Shown: in pieces, positions 16,640 through 23,106 of the stretch
Layout of the letters: every line of letters begins with the position of its first letter
Position numbering within the stretch: position 1 is the stretch's first letter
Source: Bacillota bacterium
GTDB taxonomy: Bacteria; Bacillota; Sulfobacillia; Sulfobacillales; Sulfobacillaceae
Reading direction: 5' to 3'
Assembly: GCA_021820485.1 (NCBI GenBank)
Contig: JAKADO010000031.1
Location: 1-33,312, forward strand
DNA length: 33,312 nucleotides
Made by a program: the position numbers and the translations under genes
The notes under the pieces: model-generated
The model's input: only the letters and a program-made list of their open reading frames with translations
The model's database searches: none
Told to the model about the DNA's origin: nothing

Positions 16640-18375
16640 GTGTGGGGCGGACCCATTATGCGGCTGAACTAAACGAACAGATGGTGGGCCAGACCGTAAC
16701 TGTTGCGGGATGGGTTCATCGTCGCCGCGACCACGGGGGATTGGTCTTTGTTGACCTGCGCGATCGAACCGGCTTGGTGCAAATCGTGAGTGAGCCGGGA
16801 CAACCAGGATTCGACGCGGTGGAGCGAGTGCGCGCAGAGTACGTCATGGGGGTTACTGGCACGGTGCGCCCGCGGCCCGACGGGATGGTCAATGCGGACT
16901 TGGCTTCCGGAGCCGTGGAGATTGTCCCGGAATCGGTGACGGTGTATTCCGAGGCCAAGACACCGCCCTTCAACGTGGGCGACGCCTCGCAAGTGGATGA
17001 GCTATTGCGATTGAAATATCGTTATCTCGACCTCCGCCGCCCAGAGCTGACGGCAAATTTGATGCTTCGGGACCGAAGCCTGATGGCGATCCGACGCTTC
17101 TTCCATGAACATGGGTTTTTGGATGTGGAAACGCCTTCTCTGGCGCGGTCCACGCCCGAAGGCGCGCGGGACTTTCTTGTGCCAAGCCGCACGCAGCCTG
17201 GGCAATTCTTTGCCTTGCCGCAGAGCCCGCAGATTTTTAAGCAGTTGTTGATGGTTGCTGGAATAGACCGATACTATCAAATTGCCAAGGTATTCCGCGA
17301 TGAGGACCTTCGGGCTGATCGGCAGCCGGAATTCACCCAGATTGACGTGGAGACCTCCTTCATGGACCGCGAGAGCATTTTGAGTCTGATGGAGGAGATG
17401 CTGCGTTCTCTCTTTCACGAGGTGCTGGGGGTCACATTGGAACCGTTCCCCCGTATGACCTGGCGTGACGCCATGCGTCTTTATGGGTCGGACAAACCGG
17501 ACTTGCGGGCTGGGCCTCCTTTGGCGACCTTAACCGAGGCGGCCCGAACGCTCCCCTGGACGGTGCTCTCGGAGGCGGCCAACGTCGTTGGGGTGGTGAT
17601 GCCCAGCTATCAACCGTCGCGTAAGGAATTGGATCAGTGGGTCGAGACTGCCAAGTCGCTTGGTGCCAACGGCCTCGTGTGGATTGTGCGGTCTGACGAT
17701 GGAACGATGCGCTCGTCCGCATCCAAATGGCTGGGCGAGGATGGGATGGGTCGTCTTGCCGAGGCCGCCGGCGTTAAGCCGGGCGACACGCTTCTTATGG
17801 TGGCTGGTGCGGGCTGGGCTCCCAATCAGGTGGCGGGTCAAATTCGGCTCACCCATGCCCGGGAAAGTGGAAGAATAGAGCCAGGGTGGCGCTTTCTGTG
17901 GGTAACGGAATTTCCTCTCTTTGAATGGTCGGAGGAAGAGGGACGGCTGACTTCGGCGCACCATCCGTTTACCATGCCGCATCCCGAGGACATCGACCGT
18001 TTGGCCAGTGATCCAGCATCGGTGCGCTCGGAGGCCTACGATGTAGTGCTGAACGGCACGGAACTGGCGTCCGGGTCGCTCCGCATCTATCAGCAGGACC
18101 TGCAGGCGCGCATTTTCGCGGTGTTGGGACTCAGCGACGAGGAAATACAAGCGAAATTCGGCTTTCTCTTGGACGCGTTCCAATACGGCGCTCCACCCCA
18201 TGGAGGCATCGCCTTTGGGCTGGACCGCCTGCTGATGCTCATGGCGGGGGCGGAGAGCATTCGGGATGTCATCGCGTTCCCGAAAACGGCGCGGGGCACA
18301 GATCCTTTGATGAACGCGCCGAGCCCGGTGGACGATGCCCAATTGCGGGATGTTCATCTGTCAATTCGCAAGTAA
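16636..18375 (+). CDS. aspS: Aspartyl-tRNA synthetase, bacterial type
   Basis: A protein of 579 residues, typical of bacterial AspRS. The N-terminal OB-fold anticodon domain shows VAGWVHRRRDHGGLVFVDLRDR. The catalytic domain has FLDVETPSLARSTPEGARDFLVPSR, QSPQIFKQLLMVAGIDRYYQI and motif 2 FRDEDLRADRQPEFTQID. A GAD insertion lies at about 285-415, marking the bacterial form. The end carries the motif 3 region GIAFGLDRLLML and IAFPKTARGTDPL. ATG at 16636 overlaps the hisS stop (ATGA). Whether it also charges tRNA-Asn cannot be read from the window; finding gatCAB or asnS in the genome would settle that. It is the last gene of the secD operon and ends before a clear terminator. Confidence 0.97.
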   Translation: MSVGRTHYAAELNEQMVGQTVTVAGWVHRRRDHGGLVFVDLRDRTGLVQIVSEPGQPGFDAVERVRAEYVMGVTGTVRPRPDGMVNADLASGAVEIVPESVTVYSEAKTPPFNVGDASQVDELLRLKYRYLDLRRPELTANLMLRDRSLMAIRRFFHEHGFLDVETPSLARSTPEGARDFLVPSRTQPGQFFALPQSPQIFKQLLMVAGIDRYYQIAKVFRDEDLRADRQPEFTQIDVETSFMDRESILSLMEEMLRSLFHEVLGVTLEPFPRMTWRDAMRLYGSDKPDLRAGPPLATLTEAARTLPWTVLSEAANVVGVVMPSYQPSRKELDQWVETAKSLGANGLVWIVRSDDGTMRSSASKWLGEDGMGRLAEAAGVKPGDTLLMVAGAGWAPNQVAGQIRLTHARESGRIEPGWRFLWVTEFPLFEWSEEEGRLTSAHHPFTMPHPEDIDRLASDPASVRSEAYDVVLNGTELASGSLRIYQQDLQARIFAVLGLSDEEIQAKFGFLLDAFQYGAPPHGGIAFGLDRLLMLMAGAESIRDVIAFPKTARGTDPLMNAPSPVDDAQLRDVHLSIRK

Positions 18376-18387
18376 TGTCCAAACGAA

Positions 18388-18411
18388 AGGAGCCCTGGGC
18401 GGGCTCCTTTT
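18388..18411. terminator. Bidirectional Rho-independent terminator between aspS and the minus-strand gene
   Basis: AGGAGCCC (18388-18395) pairs with GGGCTCCT (18401-18408) across a five-base loop and is followed by T's on the + strand. On the minus strand the same hairpin is followed by TTTCGTTT. It lies between two convergent genes and can serve both. Confidence 0.85.
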
Positions 18412-18418
18412 GCCTGGA

Positions 18419-18751
18419 TTATCGAACCGCGGTCGGTATGAACAGATCCACCAAACCGATAACAAATGCGGCGATTAACGCCCCCAGGATGGTGACGTGC
18501 ATCCCCGGAACGACAATCTGGGCCAGGTAAATCACGGCTGCCGAAACCAGAAATCCCACAATGCCTCGGCCATACGGCGACACAGATTTTCCAAACATCG
18601 CTTCGATAATGTAGCCAACCAAGGCAATCACCAAGGCGGCCAGCAACGCCGACCAGAAGGATAAGTGAGAAAATCCCGGGACGATATAGCCGAGCAGCAT
18701 AAGCACCAATGCTGCAACGACAAATCGTACAATCGCGCCGACCCAATTCAC
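18419..18751 (-). CDS. Four-helix membrane protein, phage-holin-4 / YvlD-like
   Basis: A protein of 110 residues with four predicted membrane helices. The repeated pattern GYIVPGFSHLSFWSALLAALVIALV in the first half and IVVPGMHVTILGALIAAFVIGLV in the second half matches the two-fold repeat of the phage_holin_4_2 (PF04020, B. subtilis YvlD-like) family. Despite the name these chromosomal proteins are not known to be lytic holins, and their role in the cell envelope is poorly understood. The GTG start at 18751 is preceded by AAGGAGGTGA at 18757-18766 with eight bases between; longer in-frame starts would include an unconserved hydrophilic segment upstream of the ribosome site. It is the only convincing minus-strand gene here and is divergent from the DUF3243-like gene. 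Confidence 0.78.
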   Translation of the reverse strand: MNWVGAIVRFVVAALVLMLLGYIVPGFSHLSFWSALLAALVIALVGYIIEAMFGKSVSPYGRGIVGFLVSAAVIYLAQIVVPGMHVTILGALIAAFVIGLVDLFIPTAVR

Positions 18752-18756
18752 AGCAT

Positions 18757-18766
18757 TCACCTCCTT
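18757..18766 (-). promoter_or_regulatory. Near-perfect ribosome binding site of the minus-strand membrane protein
   Basis: AAGGAGGTGA on the minus strand almost fully matches the 16S 3' end and sets the start at GTG 18751. Confidence 0.75.
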
Positions 18767-18888
18767 CAAACGCCTGGAGCTAGTGTGGCTGAATGTGGCC
18801 GGGAATATTCCCTGATACTTTTGGCCGTATCGGGCAAAGATGAAACTGGGCCTCTGGCCCTTCACTCACTTTGGAGGAGGGGATCGTT

Positions 18889-19140
18889 TTGGCAAAGGGA
18901 GTACCGTCTTCGTTCCAGGACCTGAAAGCGAAGGCCGCCAAGCGGATTCAAAAGGGCGACAACGATGTCACTTCTGACATCGTGGAAATGGGCAACGCGA
19001 TGCAGCAGGCTGGCGTCGAGCCGAAGAGCGCCCAGGATCGTCTAGCGAAGAACGTGTGGCAGGCTGCCGGCCCCGAGGACAAGCAAATGCTGGCTGGCAT
19101 GGTCTCCAACATGGCCAAAAAGGACGCCGATCTCCAATAA
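18889..19140 (+). CDS. DUF3243-like small helical protein
   Basis: A protein of 83 residues, all predicted helical and rich in Lys, Ala, Met and Gln. The segment QQAGVEPKSAQDRLAKNVWQ followed by AAGPEDKQMLAGMVSNMAKK resembles the DUF3243 family (B. subtilis YmfJ type), whose core reads roughly V-x-P-x-N-x-EE-x-LL-x-ELW followed by a D-x-E-E-x-x-x-LA-x-ML stretch. Function of that family is not established; it is common in spore formers. The TTG start at 18889 is six bases after GGAGGAGGGG (18873-18882). The longer TTG start at 18871 would place the ribosome site inside the coding region. A terminator hairpin follows directly. Family assignment is moderate because the match is over about 35 residues. 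Confidence 0.6.
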   Translation: MAKGVPSSFQDLKAKAAKRIQKGDNDVTSDIVEMGNAMQQAGVEPKSAQDRLAKNVWQAAGPEDKQMLAGMVSNMAKKDADLQ

Positions 19141-19163
19141 CCGGTCAAGTGCAGCGAAACCCG

Positions 19164-19189
19164 CTGAGGGTGGCGAAAACCACCCTCAG
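19164..19189 (+). terminator. Terminator hairpin after the DUF3243-like gene
   Basis: CTGAGGGTGG (19164-19173) and CCACCCTCAG (19180-19189) form a perfect ten-base-pair stem around the loop CGAAAA. The following TTGGGATTTGTTT is a weak T-tract. It separates the small gene from the 6S RNA promoter. Confidence 0.75.
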
Positions 19190-19206
19190 TTGGGATTTGT
19201 TTCGGG

Positions 19207-19235
19207 TTGCGCCGCCTGGCGGCGGTCGCTATAAT
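19207..19235 (+). promoter_or_regulatory. Promoter of the 6S RNA gene, with a palindromic spacer
   Basis: TTGCGC at 19207-19212 and a perfect TATAAT at 19230-19235 are separated by 17 bases. Transcription should start near A19242. The -35 end and spacer contain the perfect inverted repeat CGCCGCC-T-GGCGGCG (19210-19224), which could bind a repressor or simply reflect GC bias. Confidence 0.8.
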
Positions 19236-19241
19236 GAAGCC

Positions 19242-19460
19242 AATCGATTCCCTGCTGTGTTCGGGACCAGACCGATATGTTTTGAGCCAACACCAAAACA
19301 TAGGGAACCTAATCCTGAGTTAGTGGCCGTCCTGCCCCACTGGTATGGGGACTGCGAAAGCTAACGGGAGGTGCCCACCTGCCAGCGGCAGGTTCAAAAC
19401 GTCGGGCGTTGCGGCATGGCGGGGCAAGTTCAGGGAGACAGAGGTTTCTGTCTCCCTTTT
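19242..19460 (+). ncRNA. ssrS: 6S RNA (regulator of sigma-A RNA polymerase)
   Basis: The stretch between DUF3243 and thioredoxin has the two stems expected of 6S RNA. The closing stem pairs CCCTGCTGTGT (19250-19260) with GCATGGCGGGG (19414-19424) over eleven positions, allowing G-U pairs. The inner stem pairs GTTTTGAGCC (19279-19288) with GGTTCAAAAC (19391-19400) over ten. Between them lies the large central bubble that mimics an open promoter; its 5' side GACCGATATG recalls the GAGCCGATAT of E. coli 6S. A branched apical arm follows, with GTTAG/CTAAC and CCCCA/TGGGG stems. Position agrees with B. subtilis bsrA, which lies between aspS and rarA. Family members bind the housekeeping holoenzyme in stationary phase. 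The 3' limit is set at the terminator; the mature end may be some 30 bases shorter. Confidence 0.88.
19433..19460 (+). terminator. Rho-independent terminator of the 6S RNA
   Basis: GGGAGACAGA (19433-19442) pairs perfectly with TCTGTCTCCC (19447-19456) around the tetraloop GGTT and is followed by TTTT. Confidence 0.92.
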
Positions 19461-19464
19461 CGCG

Positions 19465-19493
19465 TTGGCAAAGAAGGGATTCCACGGTAAGAT
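19465..19493 (+). promoter_or_regulatory. Probable sigma-A promoter for the thioredoxin operon
   Basis: TTGGCA (19465-19470) and TAAGAT (19488-19493) are spaced 17 bases apart just after the 6S terminator, about 25 bases before the gene's ATG. GGAGGG at 19505-19510 is the ribosome site. Confidence 0.65.
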
Positions 19494-19518
19494 AGAAAGG
19501 AACTGGAGGGATATATTT

Positions 19519-19836
19519 ATGGCAGACAATGTCATCGCTGTGGACGAGAACAGCTTTGCTCAAGCAATTAATGCGGACAAACCGGTTTTGGTAGACTTTT
19601 GGGCATCATGGTGCATGCCGTGCCGTATGGTGTCTCCGATATTGGACGAATTGGCCGGTGAAAGACAGGGTTCGCTCACCGTTGCCAAGCTGAACGTGGA
19701 CGAGAACCCCTCCATTGCAGCGCAGTACGGGGTGATGAGCATTCCCACCATTATTCGCTTCCAAGGTGGTCAGGAAGTCTCGCGGGTCGTGGGCGCGTTG
19801 CCTAAGGCCGAATTGACGCGGAAGCTGGGCCTCTAG
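19519..19836 (+). CDS. trxA: Thioredoxin
   Basis: A protein of 105 residues, the full thioredoxin length. It is a small cytosolic dithiol-disulfide oxidoreductase. PVLVDFWASWCMPCRMVSPILDEL holds the active site, here WCMPC instead of the usual WCGPC, followed by the conserved KLNVDENPSIAAQYGVMSIPTI with the cis-proline at the end. The start at 19519 follows GGAGGG with eight bases between; an in-frame start at 19345 would run through the 6S RNA and is rejected. The next gene, threonine aldolase, begins one base after the stop, so the pair and rarA are likely one transcript from the promoter at 19465. The Met in the active site may shift the redox potential, which is inference. Confidence 0.95.
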   Translation: MADNVIAVDENSFAQAINADKPVLVDFWASWCMPCRMVSPILDELAGERQGSLTVAKLNVDENPSIAAQYGVMSIPTIIRFQGGQEVSRVVGALPKAELTRKLGL

Positions 19837-19837
19837 C

Positions 19838-20875
19838 ATGGGCCAGAAGCGAATTGACTTGCGCAGCGACACGGTGACCAAGCCGTCGGAAGCCATGCGC
19901 CAGGCCATGGCGCATGCCGACGTTGGTGACGATGTCTACGGAGAAGATCCCACCATCAACCGCTTGGAGGCCGAGGCGGCCAAGCGCCTTGGCAAAGAAG
20001 CTGGTCTGTTCGTCCCCAGCGGCACGATGGCCAACCAGGTGGCGATCCTCGCCCATACCGAACGGGGTGACGAAATGTTCATCCATCGGGACAGTCACGC
20101 CTACTATTACGAAGGCGGGGCGGCCGCGCTGTGGGCGGGTGCGATGCTGACGCTGCTCGATGGCGAGGAAGGGCTGTTCACCGCGGATGCGCTTCGGGAG
20201 GCTGTGCGGCCGGCAAATATTCATCATCCGCGCCCGCGACTGGTGTCCCTGGAGAACACGCACAACCGCGCTGGAGGGGCGGCGCTTGGCGTAGAGCGCA
20301 TGGATCCCGTGATGGCGGTGGCCCATGAGTTGGGATTGATGGTTCATATTGACGGCGCACGGCTTTTCAATGCGGCGGTCGCCTTGGCGACCCCGGCCTC
20401 GCGACTGGTGAGGGAGGCCGATTCGGTGTCCATATGCCTCTCGAAAGGATTGGGAGCTCCAGTGGGATCCGTCTTGGTGGGCAACCGGGCATTTATTGAC
20501 CGGGCTCGCACCTACCGGAAGTGGCTTGGCGGTGGCATGCGTCAGGCCGGGGTGTTGGCAGCCGCGGGGCTCTTGGCGTTGGACAACGCCGACCGGCTCC
20601 AGGAAGATCACCAGCGCGCCGATCGGTTGCGAAATGGCTTGAGGGAGATGGGCTACGATGCTTGGGAGCCCTCGGTTCCCACCAACATGGTGATGATTGA
20701 AACGCCAGGGTTGGCGGAACCGCTAGTGAAGGCGGCGCTCGAACGCGGCCTGGCGTTTGGTACGATGGGAGCCCGCCGGATCCGCCTCGTCACCCACTTG
20801 GATGTTGACGACGAGGACATTGCCCGCGCTCTGGAGATTTTCCAGGAATTAAGGAGTCAATATCGTGCCGGATGA
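19838..20875 (+). CDS. ltaE: Low-specificity L-threonine aldolase
   Basis: A PLP enzyme of 345 residues, the usual length, splitting L-threonine or allo-threonine to glycine and acetaldehyde. The opening [18 protein letters not shown] is characteristic. [15 protein letters not shown] and [10 protein letters not shown], the phosphate-binding part, follow, then [11 protein letters not shown] with the ring-stacking His87. [11 protein letters not shown] supplies Asp172, and [14 protein letters not shown] supplies the PLP lysine Lys203. It lies one base after trxA and overlaps rarA by eleven bases. I know of no functional link to rarA; the operon may simply be a local insertion of two metabolic genes into the conserved aspS-6S-rarA order. 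Confidence 0.95.
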   Translation: MGQKRIDLRSDTVTKPSEAMRQAMAHADVGDDVYGEDPTINRLEAEAAKRLGKEAGLFVPSGTMANQVAILAHTERGDEMFIHRDSHAYYYEGGAAALWAGAMLTLLDGEEGLFTADALREAVRPANIHHPRPRLVSLENTHNRAGGAALGVERMDPVMAVAHELGLMVHIDGARLFNAAVALATPASRLVREADSVSICLSKGLGAPVGSVLVGNRAFIDRARTYRKWLGGGMRQAGVLAAAGLLALDNADRLQEDHQRADRLRNGLREMGYDAWEPSVPTNMVMIETPGLAEPLVKAALERGLAFGTMGARRIRLVTHLDVDDEDIARALEIFQELRSQYRAG

Positions 20876-22184
20876 TTTGTTTTCCAACATGGGTGAGGAG
20901 CGCCGCCGCGAGGCGGCGCCTTTGCCGTCAAGACTAAGGCCGGGCAATTTGGAAGCGGTCGTAGGACAAGAGCATCTCACGGGTCCGGAAGGCCTTCTAT
21001 ACAGCATGGCTAGGGGCCGCCTCCGGTCATGCATCTTCTATGGTCCACCGGGCACTGGGAAGACCACGGTTGCGGAAATTTTGTCCCGGTCCGCCAATAT
21101 GGCCTATGTTCCGCTCTCAGCGGTGGCCACGGGGATTTCCGATGTCCGCAAGGTGGCGGATCAGGCCAAATCCCGGTGGGGGCTGGAAGGGCGCGGGACG
21201 GTGGTGTTTCTCGATGAAATTCACCGCTTTTCCAAGAGTCAGCAAGATGTGCTTTTGCCGTTCGTGGAAGATGGAACGTTCATTCTCTTAGGGGCGACCA
21301 CTGAAAATCCATGGGTCTCTCTCAACAACGCACTGATCTCACGGTGCCTTTTGGTGGAGTTTCATGCCCTGACCGCCGACAACATCGAAGAGGTCCTGAT
21401 ACGGGCTTGGGAGCGACGGACGGAGTGGTGGCACGCGGGTGAGGCCGAGTCCGATGTACTCCCCGCCATTGCCCGACGCGTGGGGGGAGACGCCCGCATG
21501 GCGTTGACGGTGTTGGAGCGTGTTACGGTCCTGGCCGATGGGCGCGCGACGGCGACGCTTACGCTGGAGCTTCTGGACCAGGTGTGGAAGGACTTTCAGT
21601 ATTACTATGACGCTCATGGGGACAAGCACTACGATCTGGCGTCGGCCTTCATCAAAAGCATTCGGGGTTCGGATCCCGATGCCGCCCTGTATTGGATGGG
21701 GCGCATGCTGCGCGGTGGTGAGGACCCGCGATTCATTGTGCGCCGACTCCTGGTGCATGCGGCGGAGGACGTGGGGTTAGCGGATCCGCAGGCCCTCCTG
21801 GTGGCCCATGCGGCTTCGTGGGCCTTGGAAACGGTGGGGTTGCCGGAAGCGCGCATTCCTATTGCTCAAGCTGTGATTTATCTTTCGATGGCCCCAAAGT
21901 CAAACAGTGTCGTGGAAGCTTTGGCCGCGCTTGACGCAGCGCTTGAGCGATGGCCCAACGCGCCGGTCCCGGATGCGATCCGGGATCGCCACTACAATCC
22001 GCGCATTCAGGAACCGTACCACTATCCGCACGGCGCCCCGGGCCATTTTCTTCCCGACCCGCACCTGCCTGTGGAGTTGGAGGGACTGGCGCTGTATCAG
22101 CCCAGCGACCAAGGAGAGGAAGCCGGGAATGAAGAGCGGCTGCAGGGATGGAGGAACCAGCGGCGGGAGCACCGCCAGCGATAA
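20865..22184 (+). CDS. rarA: Replication-associated recombination protein RarA (MgsA)
   Basis: An AAA+ ATPase of 439 residues, the normal length, acting at stalled replication forks. SRLRPGNLEAVVGQEHL is the typical beginning. Walker A GPPGTGKTT is at 60-68 and Walker B VVFLDEIHRF at about 113-122, followed by sensor 1 LGATTENPWVSLNNALISRC. The C-terminal tetramerisation domain shows HYDLASAFIKSIRGSDPDAALYW and ARMLxGGEDPRF in the form RMLRGGEDPRF. The GTG start at 20865 has AAGGAG eight bases upstream. The last 50 or so residues after HFLPDPHLP are rich in Glu, Arg and Gly and are not obviously conserved. It overlaps ltaE by eleven bases. Confidence 0.95.
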   Translation: MPDDLFSNMGEERRREAAPLPSRLRPGNLEAVVGQEHLTGPEGLLYSMARGRLRSCIFYGPPGTGKTTVAEILSRSANMAYVPLSAVATGISDVRKVADQAKSRWGLEGRGTVVFLDEIHRFSKSQQDVLLPFVEDGTFILLGATTENPWVSLNNALISRCLLVEFHALTADNIEEVLIRAWERRTEWWHAGEAESDVLPAIARRVGGDARMALTVLERVTVLADGRATATLTLELLDQVWKDFQYYYDAHGDKHYDLASAFIKSIRGSDPDAALYWMGRMLRGGEDPRFIVRRLLVHAAEDVGLADPQALLVAHAASWALETVGLPEARIPIAQAVIYLSMAPKSNSVVEALAALDAALERWPNAPVPDAIRDRHYNPRIQEPYHYPHGAPGHFLPDPHLPVELEGLALYQPSDQGEEAGNEERLQGWRNQRREHRQR

Positions 22185-22273
22185 GGAAACGCTGGCAGTC
22201 CCTACATGATCTCCGAAAATTCTCGAATGTTCCGCCTATGCTGACAGTTCCAATCAACGGACACAATGTGATG

Positions 22274-22279
22274 TATACT
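22274..22279 (+). promoter_or_regulatory. Possible -10 element for the sdh operon
   Basis: TATACT lies 71 bases before the sdhC start in the 165-base gap after rarA. No clear -35 box is seen at 17 bases; CTGACA at 22241-22246 is too far. The promoter may be activator-dependent or elsewhere in the gap. Confidence 0.35.
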
Positions 22280-22292
22280 CAAAACTAGGCTG

Positions 22293-22310
22293 GCGCTTCT
22301 CGATAAGCGC
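22293..22310 (+). terminator. Small hairpin in the rarA-sdhC gap
   Basis: GCGCTT (22293-22298) pairs with AAGCGC (22305-22310) around CTCGAT, and a TTTT follows seven bases later. It may be a weak rarA terminator or part of the sdhC leader; neither is certain. Confidence 0.35.
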
Positions 22311-22349
22311 AGCACTTTTATGTGATAAATCGCGGTGGAGGGGATTCGC

Positions 22350-23105
22350 ATGGCTCAACCCCTGGAAACAACGTCGGCTCAGAAGCCGAAAAGTTCTGCG
22401 AAGCCGAAGCCATATTGGGTAGAACCCTTGATTACCATGGTGATTTTGGGAGTCTGGGTGCTCTATTCATTATGGGAAGTGTTCTTTCACAACAGCGGGA
22501 CCTATGGAAACTATATATCGCCGTATTTTTCGCCCGGTGTGGGGAAATGGTTCGGATGGCATCTCTTGGACGGTTTATACGTGGCTTGGGTGCCATTTTT
22601 GTTTCGTTTCTCGTGTTACTACTACCGCAAGGAATACTACCGGGGATTTTTCTGGGATCCCCCGTCATGTGCGGCGGTGGACAAACCCCGTCCTCGGTAC
22701 AGCGGAGAAACCAAATGGCCGCTGGCCATCAACAATTTGCACCGGTACTTTTGGTATTTAGCATTTATCGTATTGGTATTTCTGTGGAAAGATGCCGTAC
22801 AGGCGTTCTTCTTCAAAAACGGCTTTGGCGTAGGAATCGGCAGCTTGTTGTTGCTCATCAACGCCGTTTTGTTGACTTTTTACACGTTTTCGTGTCACGC
22901 ATTTCGCCACATGGTGGGCGGCCGCAAGGACTGCTTCTCCTGTGACGGCAAGCCGACCACCAGCTACAAGCTGTGGAACCGCGTGTCAAGCTGGAACATG
23001 TTCCACGGCACTTGGGCATGGGCGTCGCTTGCGTCGGTGTGGGCCGCCGATTTGTATATCCGACTCCTGTCAATGGGAGTCATTCACGATGTGAGGTTGT
23101 TCTAA
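22350..23105 (+). CDS. sdhC: Succinate dehydrogenase membrane anchor / cytochrome b subunit
   Basis: A protein of 251 residues with about five hydrophobic helices, at roughly 26-46, 74-90, 132-152, 162-182 and 222-242. It precedes sdhA and sdhB and would anchor them to the membrane and pass electrons to quinone. Candidate haem ligands are His71 (FGWHLLDG), His131 (NLHRYFWYL), His183 and His187 (SCHAFRHMVGGR) and His219. The sequence type, with FSCYYYRKEYYRGFFWDPPSCA, is the one I know from actinobacterial and related single-anchor complexes, not the B. subtilis SdhC. A Cys pair at 195/198 (CFSC) lies in a loop. ATG at 22350 follows GGAGGGG. The precise quinone and haem content cannot be told from sequence. 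Confidence 0.85.
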   Translation: MAQPLETTSAQKPKSSAKPKPYWVEPLITMVILGVWVLYSLWEVFFHNSGTYGNYISPYFSPGVGKWFGWHLLDGLYVAWVPFLFRFSCYYYRKEYYRGFFWDPPSCAAVDKPRPRYSGETKWPLAINNLHRYFWYLAFIVLVFLWKDAVQAFFFKNGFGVGIGSLLLLINAVLLTFYTFSCHAFRHMVGGRKDCFSCDGKPTTSYKLWNRVSSWNMFHGTWAWASLASVWAADLYIRLLSMGVIHDVRLF

Positions 23106-23106
23106 C

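Noticed and set aside
17530-18357. A 275-codon minus-strand open frame, and a similar one at 13058-13786
   Set aside because: They lie entirely inside aspS and rel, whose products are fully conserved. The translations look compositionally random.
19056-19364. Plus-strand open frame across the gap after the DUF3243-like gene
   Set aside because: It crosses a terminator, a promoter and the 6S RNA, and shows no protein-like pattern.
22322-22945. A 207-codon open frame overlapping sdhC in another frame
   Set aside because: The sdhC frame carries the conserved anchor pattern and ribosome site. The alternative frame has neither.
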